DNA of 64,000 nucleotides from SSF26 sp037443945 (GCA_037443945.1 JBBINH010000014.1:1-64000), one strand, 5' to 3'; counted from the first letter of the stretch, positions 40,484 to 49,378 are shown. Numbers and translations are program-made. The notes: a model not told the origin generated them from the sequence alone.

Positions 40484-41566
40484 ATGCCTCCCATCCCACG
40501 CTTGTCCGCTCCTTCTTCTGGCTCGGAGCTGACCCCGCGCCAGCATACCATCCTGAGCCTGATCGTGCATGAATTCGCCCAATCGGCCGAACCGGTCGGT
40601 TCGCGCACGCTGGTCGAGACCTACGGCCTCGACATCTCGCCGGCCACCGTGCGCAACGAGATGAAGGTGCTGGAAGAACTGGGCTATCTTACCCACCCCC
40701 ACACCTCGGCCGGCCGTGTCCCCACCCACAAGGGCTACCGCTATTTCGTCCAGCATCTCGAACAGGAAGCACGGCTCCCGGCCGCGCTCGAGCGCACCAT
40801 CCGCCATCAGTTCTACCAAATCCAGCAAGAACTCGATCAATGGGTCCAGCTCTCGGCCAGTGTGTTGGCCCAGACCGTGCAGAACGCGGCCATCACCACC
40901 GTCCCGCGCCCCTCGGATACGATCTTCAAACACATCGAGCTGATCAGCCTGCAGCCGCATACCATGCTGATGGTGCTTGTCTTTCAGGGCGGCACAATGC
41001 GTCAGCAGTTGATCGCCCTGGAGGACCCCTGGACCCAGGCCGAGCTTTCACGGCTGAGCGACCGCCTCAATCAGATGCTGACCGGGCTGGATGCGGCGCG
41101 TATTCGCCTGCTGGAGCCTGACATTGACCCGCTGTTCAACCAGGTCCTGGACATCGTCGTGGAGACGATGGAGCACGAGGATGCCCGCGGGGAGCAAATC
41201 TATCGCGCCGGCATCGGCCATGTCCTGCAAAGCCCTGAATTCACCCTTCAGAGCCAGGCCCGGCGTTTCCTGGCTATTTTCGAGCAGCCCTCGCCCATTG
41301 AACCCCTGCTGCAAGAGGCGCGCCGTTTTCCCGGTGTGCAGGTGATCATCGGGGGCGAAGAACCTTACGACCACTTGCCCGACGTCAGTCTGGTCCTCTC
41401 GCGTTACGGTCGTCCCAGCCAGAGCACCGGTATCCTCGGCGTTATCGGGCCCATCCGCATGTCCTACGGCTTTACCATCTCGGCCGTGCGCTTTATGGCC
41501 GACCTGATGAGCAGCCTGATGGCCGGTCTGTATGGCGAAGGCGACGTCGGCGAGGATAAATCCTGA
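40484..41566 (+). CDS. hrcA: Heat-inducible transcription repressor HrcA
   Basis: HrcA binds CIRCE and represses chaperone genes, with GroEL activity as the usual cofactor. The 360-residue product has the winged-helix N-terminus with LTPRQHTILSLIVHEF, the conserved SAEPVGSRTLVETYGLDISPATVRNEM region as EPVGSRTLVETYGLDISPAT, and THPHTSAGRVPTHKGYRYFV. A GAF-like C-terminal part ends in VIGPIRMSYGFTISAVRFMA. A perfect CIRCE lies in its own promoter. It is the first gene of the hrcA-grpE-dnaK operon. Confidence 0.97.
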   Translation: MPPIPRLSAPSSGSELTPRQHTILSLIVHEFAQSAEPVGSRTLVETYGLDISPATVRNEMKVLEELGYLTHPHTSAGRVPTHKGYRYFVQHLEQEARLPAALERTIRHQFYQIQQELDQWVQLSASVLAQTVQNAAITTVPRPSDTIFKHIELISLQPHTMLMVLVFQGGTMRQQLIALEDPWTQAELSRLSDRLNQMLTGLDAARIRLLEPDIDPLFNQVLDIVVETMEHEDARGEQIYRAGIGHVLQSPEFTLQSQARRFLAIFEQPSPIEPLLQEARRFPGVQVIIGGEEPYDHLPDVSLVLSRYGRPSQSTGILGVIGPIRMSYGFTISAVRFMADLMSSLMAGLYGEGDVGEDKS

Positions 41567-41817
41567 CCGGTCTGCCGGCAACGATCGGTCCCAAAGCGCC
41601 AAACACCAAGCGCGCGAGCAGCTTCTGCTTTTTGTGTTTTGGACTAAGCCTTTCCACCCATCTTGCCGGTTATTCGGTTCAGTCCGGTTTATCGCTGGAT
41701 AAACCGGGAAAGGACAATTGATTATCTCCATACATAACGAAAAAGCACCCTTATTAGGTATCTAATCACAGAAATTGTTCGATTACATCAAAAAACGATT
41801 CGACTGTCAAAGCTGCT
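41567..41817 (+). other. AT-rich spacer between hrcA and grpE
   Basis: 251 bases with no gene. From about 41690 on, the base composition drops sharply towards A+T in a region otherwise near two-thirds G+C. A secondary promoter or an RNA thermosensor would be plausible here, but no clear -35/-10 pair or hairpin was found. Confidence 0.5.
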
Positions 41818-42402
41818 ATGAACGATGAAAAACAAACTCCCGCCACCGAGATGCCGGAAACGGCTCCGACTCCCGCAACCGAGGCCGTATCCGCACCCGC
41901 TGCCCCTGAGGCCACGGCGGCCGAGGTGAACACCGATGAGGTGATCAACAAACTGGTCCAGGAACTGGCCGATGCCCGCCGCGCCGCCGACGAGGCCCGC
42001 GACCAACTCCTGCGGGCCCAGGCCGATCTGCAGAATTTCCGCAAGCGCAAAGAGCGCGAGACGGAAGAGCGGGTGGCTCTGGCCAATGCCCGCCTTTTGC
42101 TGGAGTTGTTGCCCGTCGTCGATGATTTCGAGCGCGCGTTTGCCTCGCTTCCTACCGAAGAGGCCGATAACGCCTGGGTCAAAGGGTTCGAGCTGATCTG
42201 GCGCAAGCTGCAGGCCGTGCTCGAGCGCGAAGGCGTCACGCCCATCCCGGCCACAGGACCCTTCGACCCGGCTCTGCACGAAGCCGTCAGCTACGAACCC
42301 GATACGAACGTTCCGCCCGGCGAGATCATCGCCGAAGTCCGCCGTGGTTATCGTCTCCACGATCGCGTCCTGCGCCCCAGTCAGGTGCGGGTGGCCCAAT
42401 AA
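41818..42402 (+). CDS. grpE: Nucleotide exchange factor GrpE
   Basis: GrpE releases ADP from DnaK and acts as a thermosensor. The 194-residue product opens with a disordered Ala/Pro/Thr-rich leader (residues 1-45), then the long dimerising helix with RAQADLQNFRKRKERETEER and the beta-domain with FDPALHEAVSYEPD and GEIIAEVRRGYRLHDRVLRP, all typical. It ends 24 bases before dnaK and belongs to the hrcA operon. Confidence 0.96.
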   Translation: MNDEKQTPATEMPETAPTPATEAVSAPAAPEATAAEVNTDEVINKLVQELADARRAADEARDQLLRAQADLQNFRKRKERETEERVALANARLLLELLPVVDDFERAFASLPTEEADNAWVKGFELIWRKLQAVLEREGVTPIPATGPFDPALHEAVSYEPDTNVPPGEIIAEVRRGYRLHDRVLRPSQVRVAQ

Positions 42403-42426
42403 CCGCTCTTTGCCGCTGTCGCCCCT

Positions 42427-44307
42427 ATGTCGAAGATTATCGGTATTGACCTGGGCACCACGAACTCGGTGGTAGCCATCATGGAAGGCGGTGAGCCTAC
42501 CGTTATCACCTCGGCCGAAGGCGGCCGCCTGGTGCCGTCGGTGGTTGCCGTCAATCCCAAGACGAACGAACGGATGGTCGGTCAGGTAGCGCGGCGCCAG
42601 GCCATCACGAATCCCGAGGGTACCATCTATTCGGTCAAGCGTTTCATGGGCCGCAAGTTCGATGACCCCGTGGTCCAACGGGCCCGCCAACACGTGTCCT
42701 ATCGGATTACGGAGGCGCCGAACGGCGATGTCCGGGTGGTGATGGCCGGCCGCGAGTACGCGCCCCCCGAGATCTCGGCCATGATCCTCCAGAAACTGCG
42801 GGCCGATGCCGAAGCCTATCTGGGCCAGCCCGTTACCCAGGCCGTCATCACCGTGCCGGCCTATTTCAACGACGCCCAGCGTCAGGCGACCAAAGATGCC
42901 GGCAAGATCGCCGGGTTGGAGGTCTTGCGGATTATCAACGAGCCCACGGCCTCGGCCCTGGCCTATGGTCTCGATAAAAAGCATGAGGGCAAGATCGCCG
43001 TCTATGACCTGGGCGGCGGTACCTTTGATATTTCCATCCTCGATGTGGGCGACGGGGTCTTCGAAGTGCTCAGCACCAACGGAGATACCTTCCTCGGCGG
43101 CGACGATTTCGATCAACGGATTATCAACTGGCTGGCCGATGTCTTTCAGGCCGAGCACGGGATCGACCTGCGCCAGGATCGCCTGGCTTTGCAGCGGCTG
43201 AAGGAAGCGGCCGAGAAAGCCAAAATCGAGCTGTCCTCGGTGCTCCAAACCGAGATCAACCTGCCCTATATCACGGCCGATGCCGGCGGCCCCAAGCACC
43301 TCGTCGTCACCCTCAGCCGGGCCCGCCTAGAACAGCTCACCGAGGACCTGATCGAGCGTACCATTGGCCCCTGTCGGCAGGCGCTGGCCGATGCCGGCCT
43401 CAAGCCCACGGACATTGACGATGTGATACTCGTGGGTGGCATGACCCGGATGCCGGCCGTCCAGGCGGCCGTGCGCAAGTTTTTCGGCCGTGAACCCCAC
43501 AAGGGGGTCAATCCCGATGAGGTGGTGGCCATCGGCGCCGCCATCCAGGCGGCGGTGCTGGCCGGCGAGGTCAAGGATATCCTTCTCCTCGATGTAACCC
43601 CGCTGACCCTGGCCATCGAGACGCTGGGCGGCGTAGCGACGCCGATGATCGAGCGCAATACGACCATCCCTACCCGCAAAACCCAATTGTTCACCACCGC
43701 CGCCGACGGCCAGACCCAGGTCGAGATCGTGGTGACGCAAGGGGAGCGTCCGCTGAGCAAGGACAACAAGCTGTTGGGCCGCTTTATCCTCGACGGCATC
43801 CCCCCGGCCCCGCGCGGGGTCCCTCAGATCGAGGTCAGTTTCGATATCGACGCCAACGGCATCCTGCACGTCAGCGCCCGTGACAAGGCGACCGGGCGGC
43901 AACAGTCCATCAAGATCACGGCCAGTTCCGGCCTGAGTGAGGAAGAAATCCAGCGCATGGTGCGCGAGGCCGAAGAACACCGCGCCGAGGACGAAGCCCG
44001 GCGCAGGCTGATCGAGGCCCGCAACCGGGCGGATGCCGTCATCTTCCAGACCGAACGGGCCATGGCGCAGGCCGGCAACCGGCTGCCGGCCGACCTGCGC
44101 CGCGAGATCGAAAGCCGTCTTGCCGCCGTCCGTACGGCGATGAGCGGTGAGGATGCGGCGGCCATTCAGGAAGCCACCAATGCCCTCCACACGGCAGCCC
44201 AGCAGATCGGCCCATACCTCGACTCCCGCGCCGAGGAAAGCACGACCGGGGACAGCCGTGAGGGTGAGGCCGGCGATACGGTGGATTCCACGGCGCAAAG
44301 CTTGTGA
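42427..44307 (+). CDS. dnaK: Chaperone DnaK (Hsp70)
   Basis: Hsp70 chaperone, 626 residues. The ATPase domain shows IIGIDLGTTNSVVAIMEGGE, VPAYFNDAQRQATKDAG, VYDLGGGTFDISILD and ILVGGMTRMPAVQ; the substrate domain starts near residue 385 with DVTPLTLAIETLGG. The C-terminal lid is normal and the last 30 residues are acidic and Ser/Thr-rich. dnaJ does not follow; the next gene is on the other side of a terminator-like hairpin. Confidence 0.98.
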   Translation: MSKIIGIDLGTTNSVVAIMEGGEPTVITSAEGGRLVPSVVAVNPKTNERMVGQVARRQAITNPEGTIYSVKRFMGRKFDDPVVQRARQHVSYRITEAPNGDVRVVMAGREYAPPEISAMILQKLRADAEAYLGQPVTQAVITVPAYFNDAQRQATKDAGKIAGLEVLRIINEPTASALAYGLDKKHEGKIAVYDLGGGTFDISILDVGDGVFEVLSTNGDTFLGGDDFDQRIINWLADVFQAEHGIDLRQDRLALQRLKEAAEKAKIELSSVLQTEINLPYITADAGGPKHLVVTLSRARLEQLTEDLIERTIGPCRQALADAGLKPTDIDDVILVGGMTRMPAVQAAVRKFFGREPHKGVNPDEVVAIGAAIQAAVLAGEVKDILLLDVTPLTLAIETLGGVATPMIERNTTIPTRKTQLFTTAADGQTQVEIVVTQGERPLSKDNKLLGRFILDGIPPAPRGVPQIEVSFDIDANGILHVSARDKATGRQQSIKITASSGLSEEEIQRMVREAEEHRAEDEARRRLIEARNRADAVIFQTERAMAQAGNRLPADLRREIESRLAAVRTAMSGEDAAAIQEATNALHTAAQQIGPYLDSRAEESTTGDSREGEAGDTVDSTAQSL

Positions 44308-44336
44308 AGAACCGGCATCGTCCTCGCCGGCTCTTC
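44306..44336 (+). terminator. Hairpin after dnaK
   Basis: GAAGA-A-CCGGC (44306-44316), 9-base loop and GCCGG-C-TCTTC (44326-44336): ten base pairs interrupted by one mismatch. A weak T-rich run follows. Probably the end of the dnaK transcript. Confidence 0.45.
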
Positions 44337-44353
44337 TCGCCTTTGCGGGAACT

Positions 44354-44402
44354 GCCTACGTGCCGACCGAAGTCGCTCGGTATGGGCCTGCGGCCTCCGG
44401 TC
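44354..44402 (+). repeat. Interspersed intergenic repeat, copy A
   Basis: The 49 bases are 43/49 identical to the minus strand of 60586-60634 by direct comparison. Both copies lie in gene-free spacers. Nothing similar was noticed elsewhere in the window. Confidence 0.6.
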
Positions 44403-44501
44403 GGCCTGCGCCGACGCCCGGCCCGATGGGCTCGGCGCGGTCGATTTTCCCTCGGCGCTCGGTGGCGGGCAGCCGGGTCGCTCAACGACTCTTGGCGCAT
44501 T

Positions 44502-44530
44502 TTGACATCCGCAGCAGTTCGATCTAACCT
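44502..44530 (+). promoter_or_regulatory. Promoter of the GNAT gene
   Basis: TTGACA (44502-44507, perfect), 17-base spacer, TAACCT (44525-44530). It lies 40 bases before the start codon of the next gene. Confidence 0.55.
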
Positions 44531-44571
44531 GAAACCGCTTCTGCGGCCTCCGTCTCTGCCACCCGGCTGCC

Positions 44572-45597
44572 ATGGTTATCACCCATTCTCGCCCTAGCTC
44601 ACTGGCCTGCAACGGTCTACGCGAAATCGACCTCCAGACCGACCTGCGGGCCCTGGCCGATCTGATCGACGAAGCGTTTGCCGACGAACTCGATGCAGCC
44701 GGCCGGGCTTCGTTGCGCGAAATGCGGACCATGGCGCACCTGGGACCGCTGCTGGGGTTGTTTATGGTCGGCAGCGATTGGGGAGGACTGCGCGGGTTTG
44801 TGTGGGAGGTCGAAGGTCGCGTGGTCGGGTGTACCACCCTGCAACGGGCCGATGCCTACGGCCGGCGTTGGATGATTGCCAATGTGGCCGTGCATCCGGC
44901 CTATCGCGGCCGCGGGATTGCCCGTCAACTGATGGAGGCGACCCTCGATCGCATTCGCCAGTTGGGGGGTGAGTGGGCCGTGTTGCAGGTGCGGCCCGAC
45001 AATGTCCCCGCCCGCCGTCTGTACGAACGGCTGGGCTTTGAAGACGTCTTCATCGAGACCACGCTGCACCATCTGCCGCTCCCTAACCTGCTGCCCCCCC
45101 TGGTACCGAGAGGAGTGGAGGTCCGGCTGCTCACCGCTGCCGATCACGCTCTGGTCAACTGGTTGATCCATCAGGCCACACCCGACCTGGCCCGTTGGTG
45201 GCAAACCCGGCGCCAGCATGAGATCGCCTACGGCAGCGATGGGGCCCTTGTCTCGGCCTGGGGACGCCTCACAGGCCAGGGCTACCGACGACGATTGGGT
45301 TTGTTCATCGCCGGTGAGCTGATGGGTATGGTGGATGCCGATGTGCGTCCGCGGCGGAATCATCGTCTCGATCTCCTCGTCCATCCGCAGGCACGGGGAC
45401 GGTGGGAGTCCTTGCTCTTGGCGCTGGGCGTGGCCGAACTCAGAGCCTATCCCCAACGCGGGGTAATCACCACGCTTTACGATTATCAACCCGAGGCTAT
45501 CGCTGCCTGCGAAGCCGCCGGTTTTCGCCCCGTCCTCCGTCTGGCCACGATGCGGAAGCCCATCCGCAGCCTGAGCCGGACCCACTCGGCCGCATAG
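44572..45597 (+). CDS. GNAT family N-acetyltransferase, two-domain
   Basis: The N-terminal GNAT domain has the acetyl-CoA motif ANVAVHPAYRGRGIARQLME near residues 103-122 and QVRPDNVPARRLYERLGFED, the standard R/Q-x-x-G-x-G/A pattern. The C-terminal half (about 180-335) looks like a second, degenerate GNAT fold with LGLFIAGELMGMVDADVRPR and a final HxxPVLRLATMRK-like strand. The substrate is not evident. The start is ATG 44572. Confidence 0.85.
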   Translation: MVITHSRPSSLACNGLREIDLQTDLRALADLIDEAFADELDAAGRASLREMRTMAHLGPLLGLFMVGSDWGGLRGFVWEVEGRVVGCTTLQRADAYGRRWMIANVAVHPAYRGRGIARQLMEATLDRIRQLGGEWAVLQVRPDNVPARRLYERLGFEDVFIETTLHHLPLPNLLPPLVPRGVEVRLLTAADHALVNWLIHQATPDLARWWQTRRQHEIAYGSDGALVSAWGRLTGQGYRRRLGLFIAGELMGMVDADVRPRRNHRLDLLVHPQARGRWESLLLALGVAELRAYPQRGVITTLYDYQPEAIAACEAAGFRPVLRLATMRKPIRSLSRTHSAA

Positions 45598-45600
45598 ACC

Positions 45601-45969
45601 ATGGCGACCAGCGAAGAACGCTTGCGCATCTTGCGCATGGTAGCCGATGGCCGGATCACGGTCGAAGAGGGAGCGCGGTTGTTGGAGGCGCTCACGCCGG
45701 AAGCCCCCGAGACCCCCTCGCCCCCCTCGCCTCCGCGCTGGTTGCGGGTGCGCGTGACCGAGCTCGGTAGCGGGCGCGATCGGGTCAATATCAACATCCC
45801 CATCGGCTTGGTCGAGGTTGGCCTGAGGATGGGCGCCCGTTTCCTGGACGAAAACGCCGGCGTTGACCCGGCGGCGTTGACCCAAGCCATTCAATCCGGC
45901 CGTCGAGGCAAGCTGTTCGAGGTGGAAAATCCCGCCGAGGGCGAGCGGGTGGAGATCTTCCTGGAATGA
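45601..45969 (+). CDS. SHOCT-like domain protein (YvlB N-terminal type)
   Basis: A 122-residue protein whose first 35 residues, EERLRILRMVADGRITVEEGARLLEAL, match the short helical SHOCT-like domain at the start of YvlB/LiaX-type envelope-stress proteins. The rest is a Pro-rich linker (residues 36-48) and a beta-rich part with VNINIPIGLVEVGLRMG. It starts 3 bases after the previous stop codon and stands next to a YvlD-type gene, a pairing also found in the B. subtilis yvlABCD operon. Confidence 0.7.
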   Translation: MATSEERLRILRMVADGRITVEEGARLLEALTPEAPETPSPPSPPRWLRVRVTELGSGRDRVNINIPIGLVEVGLRMGARFLDENAGVDPAALTQAIQSGRRGKLFEVENPAEGERVEIFLE

Positions 45970-46022
45970 GTCGGCGGCCGCTTCCGGCACGGGATTCGTT
46001 CGACCCGGCCAAGGAGGCCCCC

Positions 46023-46385
46023 ATGCGCACCTTTGTTATCCGTCTGATCGTCAATGCCGTTGCTCTGGCCGTCGCCGCCCGTCTGATCCCCGGCATCGCC
46101 TATGGTGGGTGGGGCGATCTGGTGATCGTGGCTTTTTTGTTCGGTGTGGTCAATGCACTGGTCAAACCTGTCCTCAAGCTGCTCACCTGCCCTCTGGTGG
46201 CTCTGACGTTGGGGCTCTTCATCTTTGTGATCAATGCCCTGATGCTCTTGTTGACGGCGGTGCTGGCCGACCTGGTGGGGGTGACGTTTCGCGTCGAGGG
46301 CTTTTGGTCGGCTTTTTGGGGCGCGCTGATCGTGGCGGTCGTCAGTTACGTGCTCCAACTGGCCCTGACCGACGAGAGGTCCTGA
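46023..46385 (+). CDS. Phage holin family 4 / YvlD-type membrane protein
   Basis: A small hydrophobic protein (120 residues) with four predicted membrane helices and the family pattern FLFGVVNALVKPVLKLLTCP and FIFVINALMLLLTAVLADL. Despite the name, these are usually chromosomal envelope proteins of unknown function rather than phage holins. ATG 46023 preferred: upstream in-frame residues are Pro/Arg-rich and not conserved, and GGAGGC precedes it. Confidence 0.85.
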   Translation: MRTFVIRLIVNAVALAVAARLIPGIAYGGWGDLVIVAFLFGVVNALVKPVLKLLTCPLVALTLGLFIFVINALMLLLTAVLADLVGVTFRVEGFWSAFWGALIVAVVSYVLQLALTDERS

Positions 46386-46389
46386 GCAT

Positions 46390-46809
46390 CGTCACGACCT
46401 CGGCGGTTGGGTTCGCTTTGCACGCCCACGCGGGACCGACCATCCTGCTTGTGGCCCTACGACTTCGATATGGTATTGTGGTCGATGCCGGGAATGGCCT
46501 GGGTGATGAGCAACCGATGGTCATCCGGCAACCACCCAACGATGTCGATGGCCGCGGTGTGGGTCAGCACAATCCGGGGTTCGGAAAATCGATAGTCCTC
46601 TAAAGGCGGGCCGGGCTCAGCCGGGACAGGACGAGCCGCAACTGTGCAACGTGGTACCGGCGTCGGTGCCCTGGTGGCGGATAAGGTGGTTGCGTCGGCG
46701 TCTCGAGGGGCGACTGAAAAGCCTGAGACGCCGTCTTGACGTCCCTCCGCAATCCTCCGAACGTGAGGGCCAGGGCAACAGCCAGCGCGCCCAAGACGGG
46801 CAGACCCAT
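46390..46809 (-). pseudogene. Broken gene for a secreted WD40/TolB-like beta-propeller protein
   Basis: On the minus strand an ATG at 46807-46809 gives a signal-peptide-like start (MGLPVLGALAVALALTFGG), then a Pro/Thr-rich linker. Near 46690 the frame changes and continues as PPLEDYRF and EPRIVLTHTAAIDIVGWLP, DDHRLLITQAIPGIDHNT, a pattern typical of a propeller blade; near 46470 it changes again to IEVVGPQAGWSVPRG and stops. No single frame is open, so I read it as a decayed gene with at least two frameshifts and a lost 3' end. The closest intact family could not be searched. Confidence 0.55.
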
Positions 46810-46862
46810 CAGCCCTCCCGCAACATGCTAAGAAAAACTCCAGGCGTCCCTTGCCTCCTTGG

Positions 46863-47024
46863 ATGCGCTTCTTGCCGTCGTACTACCGTAAGTCCGTCGA
46901 GAGGACCGGCAGCTTGATCGAACGGTTCCTGCCCCAATCGATCCATGCGGATACGCCGCAAGGCTTTGAGCTCAAAGTCGTGCTCTTCATCCTGGCAGTC
47001 AGCCTCCGTGGCCTGCTCACAACA
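46863..47024 (+). pseudogene. Fragment resembling a transposase C-terminus
   Basis: An open frame from an ATG at 46863 to TAG at 47022-47024 encodes RKSVERTGSLIERFLPQSIH and then FELKVVLFILAVSLRGLL. This resembles the C-terminal end of an IS-transposase (Arg/Glu-rich stretch, then a hydrophobic helix). Only about 53 codons remain and no terminal repeats or target-site duplications were seen, so it is at most a relic, and family assignment is uncertain. Confidence 0.3.
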
Positions 47025-47757
47025 TAGTAGCAACTGTGGTTTCTCGGTGAGCGGGTGCAGGTGACCTGGCCGCAGGGGTGCGGGAGCAGGTGCGGACCGA
47101 ATGGGTGGCGTTGATCCCGGCCGTGGTCGACGCCCGGAGCGATGAACAGACCGCAGCGACGCCGATGACTTTGCGCCGTCACCCGCAGGGGGCCGCCATC
47201 GCCCAGTCCCTCAACGAGCAGTGGGACCGCATTTTGGTGCATGGGGTCGCCTACGATGCCGGCCTGCCACGGGTGACCCCCGAGTGGTATTGGCGGGACT
47301 TCCGCCTCCACTGCGGCCGTAATCATGGCTCCGAACCGCGGTGAGAGCAGGCCGCTCCGGTCTGAGCCACCTATCACCGAGCCGGCCCATGGCGGTCTGA
47401 ACGCAAACGCCATGATCGCTCCCTCGGCCCAAGCCCCCGGCACGTGGCCGGGGCACCACCCGGACAAGTGAGCTATCGCCATGCGTTGGGCGTGTGAACG
47501 CTTTCCGAACCGCTGCCCCTGCCCGGAAACGGACGATGAGCAGCGGAAGCGAGGTTCGGGGCAGGTCGCTTGAGACGCCACCGTCCACCAACATTCACCA
47601 ACAAAAGATAGAACCGAGTCGAAAGCGGTACTTTTAGACCGCTCAAGCGAACGCTTGCAAAAGGCCTGGGTTTTGATACACTTACGCCGCATGGCGGAAG
47701 AAAAGCCCTGAGCATCCCCTTGACCTGCGCGCAACCCCCTATTCCGGAGTCATCACC
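47025..47757 (+). other. Degraded spacer with short broken frames
   Basis: A plus-strand open frame (47078-47344, VREQVRTEWVALIPAVVDAR and EWYWRDFRLHCGRNHG) appears to continue an upstream frame FLGERVQVTWPQG after one frameshift near 47065, but its family is not recognised. A 283-codon minus-strand ORF (46883-47734) has no plausible start context or family and I regard it as accidental. The rest has nothing I can support apart from the arsM promoter. An inverted repeat AGCGGT/ACCGCT lies at 47624-47643. Confidence 0.4.
47655..47682 (+). promoter_or_regulatory. Possible arsM promoter
   Basis: TTGCAA (47655-47660), 16-base spacer, TACACT (47677-47682), 76 bases before the start codon. No ArsR-type operator was recognised. 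Confidence 0.45.
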
Positions 47758-48540
47758 ATGGACGACCCCTCGCCTGAAACCATCAAACACCAAATCCGTG
47801 AGCGTTATGGCGCCATTGCCCGCACCGGCGGCTGTGGTCCGAGCGCTACGACCGCTTCCTGCTGCGGCGCGCCCGATGCCGTCGCCGAGATTGTCTTTGC
47901 CGATTATACCGAACTGCGCGCCCAGGTACTCCCCGAAGCCGATCTGGGCCTGGGGTGTGGCACCCCGACGGTGGCAGCCGCCCTGCAACCGGGTGAAACC
48001 GTGCTCGATTTGGGCAGCGGTGCCGGTATGGATGTCTTCCTGGCCGCGCAGGCCGTCGGTCCCCAGGGCTATGTGATCGGCGTGGACATGACGCCGGAGA
48101 TGATCGCCCGTGCGCGCGCCAACGCCGCCAAAGCCGGTTACACGAACGTCGAGTTCCGTCTGGGCGAGATCGAAGCCCTGCCTGTGGCCGACGGCACCAT
48201 CGATGTCGTCATCTCCAATTGCGTCATCAACCTAGTGCCCGACAAGGCCCGCGTCTTTGCCGAACTCTACCGTGTGCTGCGGCCCGGCGGTCGTTTCGCC
48301 ATCGCCGACATGGTCACCTACGGCCCCGTGCCCGCCGCGTTGCGTCGCGATCTCGCCCTGTGGGCCGGATGCATTGCCGGCGCCATGGACCGCACGGCCT
48401 ATCTGGAGACGATCCGCCAGGCCGGCTTTACGGATGTCCACGTGGCCACCGAAACCGTCTACGAGACTGCGGCCGTGACGGGCCGGGCCGAAGCCGATTT
48501 CGGGTTGAGCAGCGTGACGGTGGTCGGCCGTCGCCTCTAA
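47758..48540 (+). CDS. arsM: Arsenite methyltransferase
   Basis: ArsM methylates As(III) with SAM to less toxic or volatile forms. The 260-residue product has the SAM motif VLDLGSGAGMDVFLAAQAVG (residues 82-101) and the Cys residues used for As(III) binding: Cys67 in GLGCGTP, Cys155 in ISNCVINL and Cys205 in WAGCIAGA, matching the three conserved Cys of the family. Cys35-Cys36 (SCCG) near the N-terminus is also typical. No arsR or arsB is nearby, so it appears as a lone resistance gene. Confidence 0.95.
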   Translation: MDDPSPETIKHQIRERYGAIARTGGCGPSATTASCCGAPDAVAEIVFADYTELRAQVLPEADLGLGCGTPTVAAALQPGETVLDLGSGAGMDVFLAAQAVGPQGYVIGVDMTPEMIARARANAAKAGYTNVEFRLGEIEALPVADGTIDVVISNCVINLVPDKARVFAELYRVLRPGGRFAIADMVTYGPVPAALRRDLALWAGCIAGAMDRTAYLETIRQAGFTDVHVATETVYETAAVTGRAEADFGLSSVTVVGRRL

Positions 48541-48544
48541 CGGT

Positions 48545-49324
48545 CTAATCCCGGTCCATGGCCGCCCAGGCGATGAAGACCTCGGCCGGACTCAGTCCCA
48601 CCTGCCAGGGTTCCGGCTCCGGTCGGGGGAAGGCGCGGGCTACGGTCAATGCCCAGATCTCGTCGGCCCCGGCCTCGTGGAGGGCCTGGGCTGCTGCCTG
48701 CAACGTGGCGCCGGTCGTACACACATCGTCAATAAGCAGAAAACGGCCGCCCCTCAGCGCCCCGGGCACCGTCGCCGCAAAGGCGCCCTGCACATTCGTC
48801 AGCCGTTGCTGCCGTTTCAGATGCACTTGCGGCGGCGTGGCCCGGGTCCGTTCGATCACCCCGGCGTGGACCGACAGGCCCAGCGTGCTGCCCACCACGC
48901 GAGCCAGCAGTTCGCTCTGGTTGAAGCCGCGGGCCGCTCGCCGTTCCGGATGAAGCGGCACAGGGACCAGACCGTCAAAGGGCAGCGCATGGCTCTGCAG
49001 ATAGGCAATCAGATACCCTGCCAGCGGGCGTGCCAGTTCTCTTCTGCCCCGGTATTTGAACGCATGAATGGCAACATGGACGGGATGGCCGTAGAACACG
49101 ACCCCGCGTATCCCCCGCAAGGGACCGGGTGGTGTTTGGCGACAGTCCGGGCATAAACAGCGCTCGGTCATGGGCCGACCGCAGCGCACACAGACGGATT
49201 CGCCTATCGGCGTGGCCTCGGCCTGACAACGGCCACACAAGGAACTGCCCCACCGGTGACAAATCACACACCGGGAAGGAAAAAGCAATTCGACCAGGGT
49301 AGACCACAGGCGCCGGCGCCACAT
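48545..49324 (-). CDS. comF: ComF family phosphoribosyltransferase-like protein
   Basis: ComF proteins are needed for DNA uptake in competent bacteria. The N-terminus has a Cys4-type zinc site (CVICHRWGSSLCGRCQAE) and a second Cys pair region (CVRCGRP, then CLCPDC); the PRTase fold follows with FKYRGRRELARPLAGYL, PVPLHPERRAARGFNQSELL and the PRPP loop LLIDDVCTTGATLQAAA. ATG 49324 with GGAGGT upstream is chosen over GTG at 49333. No other competence genes are nearby. Confidence 0.92.
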   Translation of the reverse strand: MWRRRLWSTLVELLFPSRCVICHRWGSSLCGRCQAEATPIGESVCVRCGRPMTERCLCPDCRQTPPGPLRGIRGVVFYGHPVHVAIHAFKYRGRRELARPLAGYLIAYLQSHALPFDGLVPVPLHPERRAARGFNQSELLARVVGSTLGLSVHAGVIERTRATPPQVHLKRQQRLTNVQGAFAATVPGALRGGRFLLIDDVCTTGATLQAAAQALHEAGADEIWALTVARAFPRPEPEPWQVGLSPAEVFIAWAAMDRD

Positions 49325-49378
49325 GCCCCCCACACCTCCGCTGCCACCCCGGTCGGTCGTCGGTCCCGGCCGCGATCG

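Noticed and set aside
46883..47734. 283-codon minus-strand frame
   Set aside because: Cys/Ser/Arg-rich with no family, crosses the arsM promoter and broken frames; read as accidental.
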